From assembly GCA_017543285.1 (NCBI GenBank), contig JAFYGK010000020.1, forward strand, positions 1 to 64,000: a stretch of DNA of 64,000 nt. Direction: 5' to 3'. Positions 17,788-27,222 of this stretch are shown one piece after another (positions within the stretch are counted from its first letter, which is position 1; every line of letters begins with the position of its first letter). The position numbers were made by a program, and so were the translations under genes. Under the pieces are notes generated by a model that was given only the letters and a program-made list of their open reading frames with translations, was not told where the DNA came from and did no database searches. Source of the stretch: Clostridia bacterium (GTDB lineage Bacteria; Bacillota; Clostridia; Oscillospirales; Acutalibacteraceae).

Positions 17788-17795
17788 TATCATTT

Positions 17796-18368
17796 TTATT
17801 CGGCTTTTTTGATCCTGTCCTCACCGCTGTCCTGCTTTCTGATGTCAAGGAAAACCTTGAAATAGTTGATCAGTGCGAAAATCATAAGTACGGCGACAAT
17901 GAAAAGCAAAACCGTGTTGAGCCATGGGATATTGAGCCAGACGACAAGAATCATGGAGATGTAAAACACGACGGTCGCAATCTTGCCGAACCACTGAGCG
18001 GCGGTAGGACGCTGACCCTTGCCGAAAAGAAAAAGGGCGCCGGCTCCCATGATAAGCTCCTTTATAACGCATATCGCGATCAGAGCCACAAGGATCTTGT
18101 TGGTATCATAATTCCTGATGGCGATGCAGACCGCAACGGTGATCTGCGTCATCTTATCGGCGATGGGATCAAGGATCTTTCCCAGATCGGTGATCATATC
18201 GAATTTACGCGCTATGATCCCGTCAAGGGAATCGGTAAGGCCGGACAGCAGCAGCACGCCGGCGGCCGCATAATAATACTCCTTGAAATAGGTCCAAACA
18301 AAAACAGGAACCAGCAATATGCGGAACACCGAAAGAGAGTTTGGAACGTTGACAATTTTACTTTTCAT
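17796..18368 (-). CDS. pgsA: CDP-diacylglycerol-glycerol-3-phosphate 3-phosphatidyltransferase
   Basis: A 190-aa membrane enzyme with the CDP-alcohol phosphotransferase signature in DSLDGIIARKF and LGKILDPIAD (DxxDGxxAR-x8-G-x3-D-x3-D, about residues 46-72) and several membrane helices. It makes phosphatidylglycerol-phosphate, the committed step to phosphatidylglycerol and cardiolipin. GGTGAG precedes the ATG. It follows cvpA on the same strand with a 78-bp gap that contains a TGATAACG word. Confidence 0.93.
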   Translation of the reverse strand: MKSKIVNVPNSLSVFRILLVPVFVWTYFKEYYYAAAGVLLLSGLTDSLDGIIARKFDMITDLGKILDPIADKMTQITVAVCIAIRNYDTNKILVALIAICVIKELIMGAGALFLFGKGQRPTAAQWFGKIATVVFYISMILVVWLNIPWLNTVLLFIVAVLMIFALINYFKVFLDIRKQDSGEDRIKKAE

Positions 18369-18446
18369 TTACTCACCATATATAAAACCGGATCTGAAAT
18401 AGAATATCGGTTTATTTGAGGGCTTACGTTATCATTTTCGTAAAGC

Positions 18447-19109
18447 CTAAAGACCGAGCAGCGTCGAATAGAAAAACCTGAAGATGTGCGACCGGCCGAT
18501 GACGTCAGGCGTCAGCGAGCCGATATGTCCGCCGCCGAGCGAAAGGCCCAGCCTGATGATGAACATCGTGCATATTATAATGACAATACCGCGCGCAAAT
18601 CCCAGAAAGCCGCCGAGCACGACGTCCACCGATCGCAGGAAGGTGTGATGAATCACCTGCTTGAGCAGCCACGCAAGCTGACGGATGAGGTAAAACAGCA
18701 CCATTAAGATGATAACGGTAAAGGCCATTTTGACGATCCCGGTCACGACCGGAGAAATTGCGTTATCAAAAATAGCGCCCGCTGCCTCCTCGACGCCCTT
18801 GCCGATATACTGTTCCGGACAGTTTCCGTCAAGGCTGAACAGACCGGATAAAAAGCTCCTGCCGTAGGTTTCCAGGATACCTTCGACCGATTCGGTGGTC
18901 AGCTCGGCGGAAATATTCTCCACCATTGCCGTTCTGATAAAGCTGTCGGTGACATATTCAGCCAGACGGTTCGCCAGCGCGAAGCCGACCACAGAGGCAA
19001 GAATATACCCTGCAAAGGTTATGAGGGAATAGACAAAGCCTCTTTTTGAAGAAAGACTTACAGATATAATTATAAATATTATCAGCGCAAGGTCAATAGC
19101 AATCGACAA
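18447..19109 (-). CDS. CvpA family membrane protein
   Basis: A 220-aa protein with membrane segments at both ends and the CvpA-type start (IDLALIIFIIISVSLSSKRG) and glycine-rich GGFLGFARG stretch late in the protein. CvpA proteins are linked to colicin V export in E. coli and to cell-envelope tolerance; the mechanism is unresolved. The start codon is TTG (19109), five to six bases after GGAGCG. It lies 24 bp downstream of the DUF5711-like gene, probably in one transcript. Confidence 0.8.
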   Translation of the reverse strand: MSIAIDLALIIFIIISVSLSSKRGFVYSLITFAGYILASVVGFALANRLAEYVTDSFIRTAMVENISAELTTESVEGILETYGRSFLSGLFSLDGNCPEQYIGKGVEEAAGAIFDNAISPVVTGIVKMAFTVIILMVLFYLIRQLAWLLKQVIHHTFLRSVDVVLGGFLGFARGIVIIICTMFIIRLGLSLGGGHIGSLTPDVIGRSHIFRFFYSTLLGL

Positions 19110-19133
19110 TTTTTCGCTCCTGTCCGGTTTTGG

Positions 19134-20570
19134 TTATTTCAGCGCGTAGCTGTAGATCATATCGTTATCGCTGATGTATATGATGTCGTCGCAGACGACG
19201 GTTTTTTTCGCGTTACCCTGTGTCAGCCATTCGCTGAGGTATTCTCCGTTTTCGTCATAGCAGACGAGGTTGTCTCCAAACAGAACGTAAATGCGCCCAT
19301 TATACAGATCGAGGTCGGCAACCTCGCCCTCAACGTCAATTTCGTTTTTGATAACGCAGGCGCTGTCAACCACGATGATATGGCTGCCCCTGTCGGGACG
19401 GTCGGAATCAAACATGAGCAAAAGGTCGCCGTTCTCCTCAAAGCTGAAGGTGTCAAGCCTTTCGGAGAAATCCATCCTGTCAATTTCCACCCCGTCGGCG
19501 GCATAGCACCAAACGGAATCCTGCGCGAGAGCCGTGACCGAACCGGTCATGTTTTTTATCCTCATGAACAGCACGCCGTTTTTTCTGATTTCCACGGGCG
19601 TTTCACTCTTCAGGTCGAAGAGCTTGATTATCGAGACATAATCGCCGTTTTCCACGCCGATCATGAGAACGGCGACCGTCATGCTGTCGTCCGAAAGGGA
19701 AATATCGGTTATCAGATACTTGGACTGCTGAGAGCGGAATATTTTCTGGTTGCTGCTGTTGCAGACGGTAAACTCGCTCATGTATCCGTCGGTCGATCTT
19801 GTGGCATATGCGAAATATCCATCGGGATTCATGTCGGCGGCAAGGATCTTGTTCTGCGTTTCCAGCTTGTAGTGATTGGCGTTTCGGTTATCGACGAAAA
19901 AGATGTTCGAGCCTATCTCATAGGTCAGCACGGATCTGAGGGAGCTTTTCATCAGGGGATTGTTCAGATTGTGCTGACGGTTTACCGCGAACTTTCCGTT
20001 CTCATTGATTATCATCAGCGAGGTGTCAGAGATCACGGCCACATGGTTTTTCATAGGGTTCATCAGCTTGACGCGGCTTCCGGAAATGCTGACCGGAAAA
20101 TCCGAGGAGCTGCTGTGCAGGACATTTTCGCTTATCCACCGGGCGATATGGCTGACGGACAGGCTGTCCCTGTTTATATAAACGAGGGAGATTACGGCCA
20201 CTATCGCCGCGACTATGAGCAGCCGGACGATGGTTTTGCCGTATTTCTTCGCTTTTGATTTCACCTTTTTGCCGAAGCTGCGCTTTATTTTGTCTTCGTT
20301 CCTGGGAAGCAGCCGGTTTATCCGGTTTTCCTCTGCTTTTTCATCGTAAGCGTCTTGAGGCTCATCAGGTCCGAGGCGGTCGAGAGCGTCGTCATCCTCC
20401 GCGTGTTCAAGCCTGATGTCGTCATCCTCCGCGCGTTCAAGCCTGATGTCGTCATCCTCCGCGTGTTCAAGCCTGATGTCGTCATCCTTCTTTGTCTTTT
20501 CGTCAAAGACATCCTCGATGACGGTGACCTTTTTCTTGGAAGCGTCGTTATTGTCCTTTTTCTTTTTCAT
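19134..20570 (-). CDS. DUF5711-like membrane-anchored beta-propeller protein
   Basis: A 478-aa protein. Residues 1-90 are highly charged and include three near-identical 10-residue repeats (DDDIRLEHAE type). A single membrane segment lies at about 112-132. The outer part (about 150-478) consists of repeating beta segments of the form VAVISDTSLMIINENGK, compatible with a beta-propeller, as in DUF5711 proteins of Clostridia. Function unknown; an envelope-associated sensor or scaffold is plausible. The ATG at 20570 follows GGAGGTC. Confidence 0.65.
   Translation of the reverse strand: MKKKKDNNDASKKKVTVIEDVFDEKTKKDDDIRLEHAEDDDIRLERAEDDDIRLEHAEDDDALDRLGPDEPQDAYDEKAEENRINRLLPRNEDKIKRSFGKKVKSKAKKYGKTIVRLLIVAAIVAVISLVYINRDSLSVSHIARWISENVLHSSSSDFPVSISGSRVKLMNPMKNHVAVISDTSLMIINENGKFAVNRQHNLNNPLMKSSLRSVLTYEIGSNIFFVDNRNANHYKLETQNKILAADMNPDGYFAYATRSTDGYMSEFTVCNSSNQKIFRSQQSKYLITDISLSDDSMTVAVLMIGVENGDYVSIIKLFDLKSETPVEIRKNGVLFMRIKNMTGSVTALAQDSVWCYAADGVEIDRMDFSERLDTFSFEENGDLLLMFDSDRPDRGSHIIVVDSACVIKNEIDVEGEVADLDLYNGRIYVLFGDNLVCYDENGEYLSEWLTQGNAKKTVVCDDIIYISDNDMIYSYALK
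20401..20490. repeat. Tandem repeat, three 30-bp units, in the DUF5711-like gene
   Basis: Units begin at 20401, 20431 and 20461 and are nearly identical (GCGTGTTCAAGCC versus GCGCGTTCAAGCC at the start), with a further partial unit at 20388-20400. Each unit encodes ten residues of the acidic cytoplasmic tail, so copy number changes keep the frame. Confidence 0.9.
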
Positions 20571-20657
20571 TCCGACCTCCGGATATGTTTTTCTGTGGAA
20601 AGATGATAACGCAGACGCTAAAAACAACGCGCCGTTATCAAAATCTGACGGGAGGGG

Positions 20658-21395
20658 TCAATAGACGACCCTGTTGAGAAAAAGACCTGTCGGAGGAGCC
20701 GTCTGCCCTGCCATTGACCGGTCGCGCGACCGGATAATATCCGGTATGCCGTCGGGAGGTATTTTCCCTTCGTTGATCCGGATGAGGGTGCCGACCATTA
20801 TACGGACCATGTTGTACAGAAAGCCGTCGGCTGTTACGGTAAAAACGACCATATCGCCCCGACGCACGACATCCGCGTCGTATACCGTGCGCACGGTGCC
20901 TTCGCTGGAGGCGTTGGAGCCGCAGAAGGCGGAAAAATCGTGCGTTCCGATGTAATCCTTCGCGGCATCATTCAAAAGGACATTGTCCAGATGATGATAA
21001 TACCTGAGCGAATATCTCGCGTAAAACGGGTTTCTGGTTCCGCTGTTGTATATGTAATATTTGTACTGTTTTGATTTGCAGCTGTAGCGGGCGTGAAAAT
21101 CGTCAGGCACGACGCGCAGATCATAAACGGCGATGTCATCCGGCAGCTTTGCGTTGAGCGAAAGAAGCAGCCTTCTGTCGGCAAACCGCTCGTCGACCCA
21201 CATGCTGACGCAGTACATTTCGGCGTGGACGCCGGTATCGGTGCGGCTGCACCCTTTTATATCCGGGCGTTCGCGCATTATTTCATACACGGCGTTCTGA
21301 AAGACCTCCTGAACGGAGAGGGCGTTTTTCTGCACCTGCCAGCCGTGGTAGTTTGTTCCGTCATAGCGGAGAGAAAGCAGAATGTTCTTGTTCAT
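20658..21395 (-). CDS. truA: tRNA pseudouridine(38-40) synthase TruA
   Basis: A 245-aa enzyme. The catalytic Asp lies in CSRTDTGVHAEM (about residue 57), with the N-terminal RYDGTNYHGWQVQ and the later FLYNMVRIMVGTLI, all diagnostic of TruA. It modifies U38-U40 in the anticodon arm of many tRNAs. It is last in the ecfA1-ecfA2-ecfT-truA order known across Firmicutes. No strong binding site is visible before the ATG. Confidence 0.95.
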   Translation of the reverse strand: MNKNILLSLRYDGTNYHGWQVQKNALSVQEVFQNAVYEIMRERPDIKGCSRTDTGVHAEMYCVSMWVDERFADRRLLLSLNAKLPDDIAVYDLRVVPDDFHARYSCKSKQYKYYIYNSGTRNPFYARYSLRYYHHLDNVLLNDAAKDYIGTHDFSAFCGSNASSEGTVRTVYDADVVRRGDMVVFTVTADGFLYNMVRIMVGTLIRINEGKIPPDGIPDIIRSRDRSMAGQTAPPTGLFLNRVVY

Positions 21396-21525
21396 GAGAA
21401 TTTAGATCCGAAAATGGAAAATTGAAAGCGAAAGAGCGAAAAAACCGGCGTCAAAAAGCCGATCAATAAACATAAAAGGACATTACAGGGCATTTGACCG
21501 GTATAAAATCATCCGGCGGCTGATT

Positions 21526-22329
21526 TTATACCAAACCCAGCACGAAATTGATAACAATAACCGAGGCGAGCAGCACGATCATAATTCCGAGCGCAAGATA
21601 ATCGGCGCATCTGAGTTTGAAGATCTTCATACGCGTTCTGCCCTCGCCGCCGGTATAGCATCGGCACTCCATGGCGACGGCCAGATCAAAAGCGCGGCGG
21701 AAGGAGGAGACCAGAAGCGGGATAAAAACCGGAACGAGCGCCTTGACCCGTTTAAAAAGTCCGCCGGAATCTATGTCGGCGCCTCTTGCCTTCTGCGCGT
21801 TCATGATCTTGTCGGTTTCTTCGGTGAGGGTCGGGATAAAGCGCAGCGCGATGGTCATCATCATGGCAAGCTCATGCACCTTCAGCCTGAAAACGGTCAG
21901 CGGCGACAAAAGACGCTCCAGTCCGTCGGTAAGCGAGGTCGGCGTTGTAGTAAATGTGAGCATGGACGAGCCCGCAATCAAAAGTATTATTCTGACAACG
22001 ACAAGGAGCGAGGTCAGCACGCCCTGCTTTGTTACGGCAATGGAAAAGATATAAAAAAGCGGATCGCCGCCTGCATAAAAAAGGTTGATTATCGCCGTAA
22101 AAATGATGATCGGCAGAATCGGTTTTATCGCTTTGGCAAACAAACGCACGGGCAGGCGGGAAATGATAACGGCAGTTATCAAAAATGCCGTGCATAGTCC
22201 AAGCCCGACAAAGCTTGTGCCGAGAAAGATGGTGACAATATATACAAGCACAAATATCAGCTTGACCCTGGGGTCCAGCCGGTGGACCGGAGATTTTGAA
22301 GGATAATACTGTCCGAAGGTGATGTCCAT
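21526..22329 (-). CDS. ecfT: ECF transporter transmembrane component EcfT
   Basis: A 267-aa membrane protein with about six segments. The two conserved coupling-helix motifs (ARG-type) appear as AQKARGAD and AVAMECRCY, which contact the ATPases. EcfT is the shared scaffold of group II energy-coupling-factor transporters that import vitamins and metals through exchangeable S components. No S component is encoded nearby. GGAGC lies before the ATG. Confidence 0.92.
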   Translation of the reverse strand: MDITFGQYYPSKSPVHRLDPRVKLIFVLVYIVTIFLGTSFVGLGLCTAFLITAVIISRLPVRLFAKAIKPILPIIIFTAIINLFYAGGDPLFYIFSIAVTKQGVLTSLLVVVRIILLIAGSSMLTFTTTPTSLTDGLERLLSPLTVFRLKVHELAMMMTIALRFIPTLTEETDKIMNAQKARGADIDSGGLFKRVKALVPVFIPLLVSSFRRAFDLAVAMECRCYTGGEGRTRMKIFKLRCADYLALGIMIVLLASVIVINFVLGLV

Positions 22330-22430
22330 TCTGATTTGGAGCTCCTTTATTAACAGAGAGTGAGGAGAGGGCCGGACCGGCGAATGCCGAACAGCCGGCG
22401 CGACGCCGGCATGGGCTTATTTTTGGTTAT

Positions 22431-23297
22431 TCATCGCTTTATTCCGCATTGCTTTACCAGCCGCACGATCTCGGCGCATGCCGAAGGCTCGTCGTAAATA
22501 TGGGTATTAACGGGGTATCCGGCGAGCTTCAGCTTTCTCAGCACGCGGGACACCTGAGGCATGGAAAGGCCCATTGCCTTAAGCTCATCGTAGCGCGAAA
22601 AAACCTCGTCGACCGTGCCGAACATTATCATGCGCGCCTTGGACATTACCATGATCCTGTCGCATATGGCGGCGATGTCCTCCATGCGGTGAGACACCAG
22701 CAAAACAAGCGCGCCCGTTGTTTCACTGTACGCCTTTATGCGCTGCAAAACCTTGTCTCTTGCCTGCGGATCGAGTCCGGCGGTCGGCTCGTCCAGAATA
22801 AGGACGCGCGGACCCATGGCCATAACCCCCGCGATGGCGACGCGGCGTTTTTCGCCGCCGGAAAGCTCAAAGGGCGATTTTTCCATTAGCTCAGGCTTGA
22901 CGCCTGCCTGTACCGCGGCTCTTTCGACGGCTTCATTCACCTGCTCGTCGTTGAGTCCCATATTCCTCGGACCGTAGCCAATATCCCTGCGGCAGGTTTC
23001 CTCAAAAAGCTGATATTCGGGATACTGAAAAACCAGACCTACCTTGAAACGCACGTCGCGTATCTTTTTGGGCTTTTCCCAGATGTCGCGGCCCTCGAGA
23101 AGAACCCTGCCGGAGGCCGGACGCAGCAGTCCGTTGAGAAGCTGGACGAAGGTTGACTTTCCCGAGCCGGTGTGCCCGATTATTCCGACGATCTCTCCCG
23201 CTTCAAAGCAGACCGAAAGGTCGTCTACCGCGGTCTTTTCCATGGGGGTCCTGACGCCGTATTTAAATGTTACGTTTTGTGTTTCGATCAATGGCAT
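22431..23297 (-). CDS. ecfA2: ECF transporter ATPase EcfA2
   Basis: A 288-aa ABC ATPase with Walker A GHTGSGKST, signature LSGGEKRRVAIAG, Walker B VLILDEPTAGLD and H-loop VSHRMED. The N-terminal TQNVTFKYGVRTPMEKTAVD and its second place in the operon identify it as EcfA2. It powers vitamin uptake as a heterodimer with EcfA1. AAAGGA precedes the ATG. Confidence 0.93.
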   Translation of the reverse strand: MPLIETQNVTFKYGVRTPMEKTAVDDLSVCFEAGEIVGIIGHTGSGKSTFVQLLNGLLRPASGRVLLEGRDIWEKPKKIRDVRFKVGLVFQYPEYQLFEETCRRDIGYGPRNMGLNDEQVNEAVERAAVQAGVKPELMEKSPFELSGGEKRRVAIAGVMAMGPRVLILDEPTAGLDPQARDKVLQRIKAYSETTGALVLLVSHRMEDIAAICDRIMVMSKARMIMFGTVDEVFSRYDELKAMGLSMPQVSRVLRKLKLAGYPVNTHIYDEPSACAEIVRLVKQCGIKR

Positions 23298-23479
23298 AAT
23301 TTTTCCTTTATGGTGAACAGATAAGATTTACAGTGAAGGGCGGGTGAGCCGGTTTTGCCGGCGCGGTCTGGATTTCGGTCCTGCGAAAAGCAGACCCCGC
23401 GTCCGGCCGGGCGCGGTTTTAGCCGCGGCACATTAATAAAAAGCAGAAAGCGCCGCAGCAATCGGGCAGGACAATTTTT

Positions 23480-24364
23480 CTAATATTTATCATTGCCGAA
23501 TATATCAGCGCCGCCCTCAACCGGCTGCAAATGGCGCAGTACCGCCCTGACGCACTGATTGACGTGCAGGATGTCCTGCGGCATATCAATGCCGTTTTTT
23601 CGCAGATCAAAGGCGAGCTGCGTCACGGGAGGAACGTCCAGGCCGAGAGCGCGGATAGCTTCTATATGGGTAAAGACCTCGTCGGGAGGCGCGTCCATAA
23701 CTATGCGTCCGTCCTCCATGGCGATTATGCGGTCTGCCAGGGCGGCCTCATCCATGTTGTGCGTTATCAAAACAATAGAAAGACCGTAATCTTTGTTGAG
23801 CGACGTTATGCAGTCCATGACCTCACTGCGGCCCCTGGGGTCGAGCATTGCGGTCGGCTCGTCCAGTATAATAAATTTCGGGCGCATGGCGATTACCGAA
23901 GCGACGGCGACCCGCTGCTTTTGTCCGCCCGACAGCTTGTGCGGCGCGCTCTCGCGGAATTCGTACATGCCGACCGCCTTCAGCGCCCAGTCCACGCGCT
24001 CTCGTATCTCAAGCGGAGGGATGCCGAGGTTTTCCGGTCCGAAGGCAACGTCCTCCTCGACTATGGTAGCCACTATCTGATTGTCGGGATTTTGCAGCAC
24101 AAGACCGACCTTTTCACGAATTTTGATAACGCTGTCCTCGTCGGTCGTGTCCATGCCGTCTATTAAAACCCTGCCCGATTTGGGCAGCAAAATGGCGTTG
24201 AAGTGCTTTGCGAGGGTGGACTTGCCGCAGCCGTTTTTGCCGACGAGGGCGACAAATTCGCCCTCCTTTATCTCGACGCTGACATTCTTCAGCACCTCGA
24301 CGGGGGCTTCGTCGTCGTATTCGTAATCAAAGCACAGGTTTTGGCAAACTATGGAGCTGGGCAT
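23480..24364 (-). CDS. ecfA1: ECF transporter ATPase EcfA1
   Basis: A 294-aa ABC ATPase with Walker A GKNGCGKSTLAKH, Q-loop NPDNQIV, signature LSGGQKQRVAVAS, Walker B FIILDEPTAMLDP and H-loop THNMDEA. QNPDNQIV is typical of EcfA1. It is the first gene of the ecfA1-ecfA2-ecfT-truA series, which in Bacillus follows the ribosomal protein cluster but here stands apart. CCGGAGG precedes the ATG. Confidence 0.93.
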   Translation of the reverse strand: MPSSIVCQNLCFDYEYDDEAPVEVLKNVSVEIKEGEFVALVGKNGCGKSTLAKHFNAILLPKSGRVLIDGMDTTDEDSVIKIREKVGLVLQNPDNQIVATIVEEDVAFGPENLGIPPLEIRERVDWALKAVGMYEFRESAPHKLSGGQKQRVAVASVIAMRPKFIILDEPTAMLDPRGRSEVMDCITSLNKDYGLSIVLITHNMDEAALADRIIAMEDGRIVMDAPPDEVFTHIEAIRALGLDVPPVTQLAFDLRKNGIDMPQDILHVNQCVRAVLRHLQPVEGGADIFGNDKY

Positions 24365-24457
24365 GAAAACAATCCTCCGGAATAATGTGTTCAGGGTTTT
24401 CCGGCCTTCCGATCATACCGTACTGAACCGGCAGCGCCCGGCGCGGACTCGGCAGGC

Positions 24458-25318
24458 TCAACAGCACCATATTGCAGTTGCTCCGCAGGGAAGAATAAGC
24501 CCGCTTGACTCGACCGGCAGGCCGATCTCATCGGAAAAGGCGCTTCCGCCAAAACGGTTTTTGATAACACCGGAAAGCATATATTCCATTACCGACGGAG
24601 AAAGTCCGGTCGTGTAGGAATTGATAACGAAGAAAAGCGGCTGGGCGCTCAGAAGCTCGGCGCAGTCATTGATGAAATCGTAAATGGAGTCTTCCAGCTT
24701 CCAGACCTCGCCGCCGGGCCCTCTGCCGTAGGACTGCGGGTCAATGATCACCGCGTCGTATTTGCTGCCGCGGCGGATCTCACGCCGGACGAATTTGAAG
24801 CAATCGTCCACAAGCCAGCGGATCGGCCTGTCCGAAAGGCCGGAGGAAACGGCGTTTTCGCGCGCCCACGAAACCATTCCTTTGGACGCGTCGACGTGGG
24901 TGACGGCGGCTCCGGCCGCGGCGCAGGCGAGTGTAGCTCCGCCGGTATAGGCGAACATATTGAGCACCTTTGCGCCCGGTCTGCCGGACAGCTTTTGTCT
25001 CATCCAGTCCCAGTTGACCGCCTGCTCGGGGAAAAGACCGGTGTGCTTGAAGCCCATCGGCTTTATGTTGAAGGTAAGATCGCCGTAACCGACCGTCCAC
25101 CGGTCGGGCAGCGTTTTGTAATATTCCCATTTGCCGCCGCCGCTCTGCGAGCGGTGATATCTGGCGTGAGCCTTTTTCCAGAGCGGAGACCGCTCGGGCG
25201 TATTCCAGATTATCTGCGGATCGGGTCTTATCAGGATTATGTCGCCCCAACGCTCCAGACGAAAACCGTCGGCAGCGTCGATGAGGCGGTAGGATTGCCA
25301 GTCTTTAGCTGCACGCAT
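24458..25318 (-). CDS. Class I SAM-dependent methyltransferase (RlmI-type)
   Basis: A 286-aa enzyme. The N-terminal domain (about 1-100) has LLRPDPQ-like and FKHTGLFPEQ stretches. The Rossmann methyltransferase core has VLNMFAYTGGATLACAAAGA (SAM motif I), VDASKGMVSWARENA (motif II) and IDPQSYGRG in place of the DPP motif IV. This matches the Methyltrans_SAM group of 23S rRNA cytosine-C5 enzymes, but the substrate is inferred only. The ATG at 25318 follows CCGGAGG. It is downstream of ruvB in the same orientation. Confidence 0.8.
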   Translation of the reverse strand: MRAAKDWQSYRLIDAADGFRLERWGDIILIRPDPQIIWNTPERSPLWKKAHARYHRSQSGGGKWEYYKTLPDRWTVGYGDLTFNIKPMGFKHTGLFPEQAVNWDWMRQKLSGRPGAKVLNMFAYTGGATLACAAAGAAVTHVDASKGMVSWARENAVSSGLSDRPIRWLVDDCFKFVRREIRRGSKYDAVIIDPQSYGRGPGGEVWKLEDSIYDFINDCAELLSAQPLFFVINSYTTGLSPSVMEYMLSGVIKNRFGGSAFSDEIGLPVESSGLILPCGATAIWCC

Positions 25319-25429
25319 GAAAAATCCTCCGGTATTTTGATACCAGACGCCCGATACGTCAAAATGCGCGCGTAAGAACGGCATTTAGCAGATGCTCCGG
25401 CTCTGATAACTAATTTTCAGTTCACGTTC

Positions 25430-26446
25430 TTAAAAAGAAAGCTGTCCGCGCTCTATCCCGAGATGCTTATACGCGTCGGGCAGCACGATCCTGCCGCGCG
25501 GCGTTCTGCCGATAAAGCCTATCTGCATGAGATAAGGCTCATAAACGTCCTCCAGCGTGACCGACTCCTCGCCTATTGCGCTGGCGAGCGTTTCCAGCCC
25601 GACGGGGCCGCCGTTGTACTGGTTTATCATAACGGTCAGCATTCGTCTGTCAATCGCGTCAAGCCCGAGCGAGTCTATTTCCATGCGGGAGAGGGCCAGC
25701 CTTGCAATGTCCTGATTGATAACGCCGTTGCCGACCACCTGCGCGAAATCCCTGACGCGCTTTAATATACGGTTGGCAATTCGCGGCGTTCCTCTTGAGC
25801 GCCGGGCGATCTCCAGCGCGCCGTCATCCTCGATGGGAACGCCCAAAATGCCGGCGCTGCGTTTTACGATGGTGGCAAGCTCCTCGCGGCTGTATAATTC
25901 AAGCCTGAACGGAACGCCGAAGCGGTCGCGCAGAGGCGATGAAAGCTGGCCCGAACGGGTGGTTGCGCCGATGAGGGTAAAATGCGCAAGGTCGATCCTT
26001 ATGCTGCGAGCCGACGGACCCTTGCCGATGATAATGTCAAGCCCGAAGTCCTCCATTGAGGGATAGAGCACCTCTTCGACCTGACGTGAAAGACGGTGGA
26101 TCTCGTCGATGAAAAGCACGTCGCCCTCAGAAAGATTTGTGAGGATGGCGGCCAGATCGCCGGGCTTTTCTATTGCGGGACCGGAGGTGACGCGGATATT
26201 AACGCCCATTTCATTGGCGATGATGCCGGCCAGCGTTGTTTTGCCCAGACCCGGAGGACCCGCAAGCAAAACGTGATCGAGAACGTCCTTTCGCTCGCGC
26301 GCCGCCTTTATGTAAATGGAAAGCTCCTCTTTTATCTTGTTTTGTCCGATGTATTCGTTGAGGGTCTTCGGCCGAAGCGGATTTTCCACCGCGACGTCCT
26401 CCGGCCCGAATTCGGGAGCTACTATTCTGCTGTCAAAATCGTCCAT
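25430..26446 (-). CDS. ruvB: Holliday junction branch-migration ATPase RuvB
   Basis: A 338-aa AAA+ motor with N-terminal [11 protein letters not shown], Walker [12 protein letters not shown], Walker [10 protein letters not shown], sensor GATTRSG and the C-terminal winged helix ending [11 protein letters not shown]. It drives branch migration with RuvA. CGGAGG precedes the ATG. Full length. Confidence 0.97.
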   Translation of the reverse strand: MDDFDSRIVAPEFGPEDVAVENPLRPKTLNEYIGQNKIKEELSIYIKAARERKDVLDHVLLAGPPGLGKTTLAGIIANEMGVNIRVTSGPAIEKPGDLAAILTNLSEGDVLFIDEIHRLSRQVEEVLYPSMEDFGLDIIIGKGPSARSIRIDLAHFTLIGATTRSGQLSSPLRDRFGVPFRLELYSREELATIVKRSAGILGVPIEDDGALEIARRSRGTPRIANRILKRVRDFAQVVGNGVINQDIARLALSRMEIDSLGLDAIDRRMLTVMINQYNGGPVGLETLASAIGEESVTLEDVYEPYLMQIGFIGRTPRGRIVLPDAYKHLGIERGQLSF

Positions 26447-26615
26447 AGATACCTCCGAAGGTTATCGAGACCGTTAAAGCCGGTTTTGATAACGGTCAAT
26501 TAACACATGCGCGATATAAAGCCTTCCGGCGCGAGATGTCTTTTCCCGCGGGAAAGCGGCGCGCACGGCAAAAAAGCAAAAACCGAACAGACGCCAAAGG
26601 CGACCTTTCACTTGC

Positions 26616-27209
26616 TCACTGAAGCTTGTTGAATCTCAGCAGCGCCGCCCTGATCATTTCCTCCACGCTCATACTGCCGTCCAGCTTGCTTACAACGCCC
26701 GACGCCTCCGATTTGGAAAAACCGAGCACAACAAGCGCGTCAACAGCTTCGGCGGCATTGGAGGAAGCGTTCGGGGACGAAGGCGTGAACGCGCCGCCGT
26801 CGGAGCCGAAGGAGCCTATCTTATCCTTTAATTCAAGGCATATGCGCTGGGCTATCTTGTTGCCGATGCCCTGCGCCTTTGTTATCATTTTGCTGTCGCC
26901 GCAGGCAACAGCCAGCGCGAACTGCTCGGGAGTCATAACCGACAGAATTGACAAAGCCGCCTTGGGGCCGACTCCGTTCACCTGCGTCAAAAGCTGATAA
27001 CAGCTAAGCTCCTGCTCGGTGGCAAAGCCGCAAAGTTCGATGGCGTTTTCACGCACGATAAGGCAGGTGTAGAGCATGGCTTCGCTCCTGCCGCTCAGGC
27101 GTGAGAGGGTGTTTTGCGTGGTGTTGCATTTAAAGCCGACTCCTCCGGCCTCGATAACGGCAAAGCCGTCACCGGTGCAGAGAAGCTTTCCGCGAATGCT
27201 GTAGATCAT
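26616..27209 (-). CDS. ruvA: Holliday junction DNA-binding protein RuvA
   Basis: A 197-aa protein. It has an N-terminal OB fold (MIYSIRGKLL, GVGFKCNT), two helix-hairpin-helix motifs (NGVGPKAALSILS and GIGNKIAQRICLELKDK), and after a linker rich in Ser and Ala the C-terminal domain that binds RuvB. CGGAGG precedes the ATG. It is separated from ruvB by 169 bp that include a TGATAACG word. Confidence 0.97.
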   Translation of the reverse strand: MIYSIRGKLLCTGDGFAVIEAGGVGFKCNTTQNTLSRLSGRSEAMLYTCLIVRENAIELCGFATEQELSCYQLLTQVNGVGPKAALSILSVMTPEQFALAVACGDSKMITKAQGIGNKIAQRICLELKDKIGSFGSDGGAFTPSSPNASSNAAEAVDALVVLGFSKSEASGVVSKLDGSMSVEEMIRAALLRFNKLQ

Positions 27210-27222
27210 AAAATCCTCCGCT

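Larger units (their letters stand above)
17429..17795. other. Gene-free stretch between corA and pgsA
   Basis: No supported gene. It holds two terminator hairpins: a plus-strand one at 17603-17635 and the pgsA terminator at about 17760-17787. The DNA between them shows no ribosome binding site followed by a substantial frame. Confidence 0.6.

Noticed and set aside
19380..20258. 292-codon plus-strand frame opposite the DUF5711-like gene
   Set aside because: Long, but antisense to a well-formed membrane protein with signal, start and binding site; composition shows antisense bias (many His, Arg, Gly).
20401..20490. Tandem 30-bp units as a CRISPR array
   Set aside because: Units are directly adjacent with no variable spacers, and they encode a protein repeat in frame.
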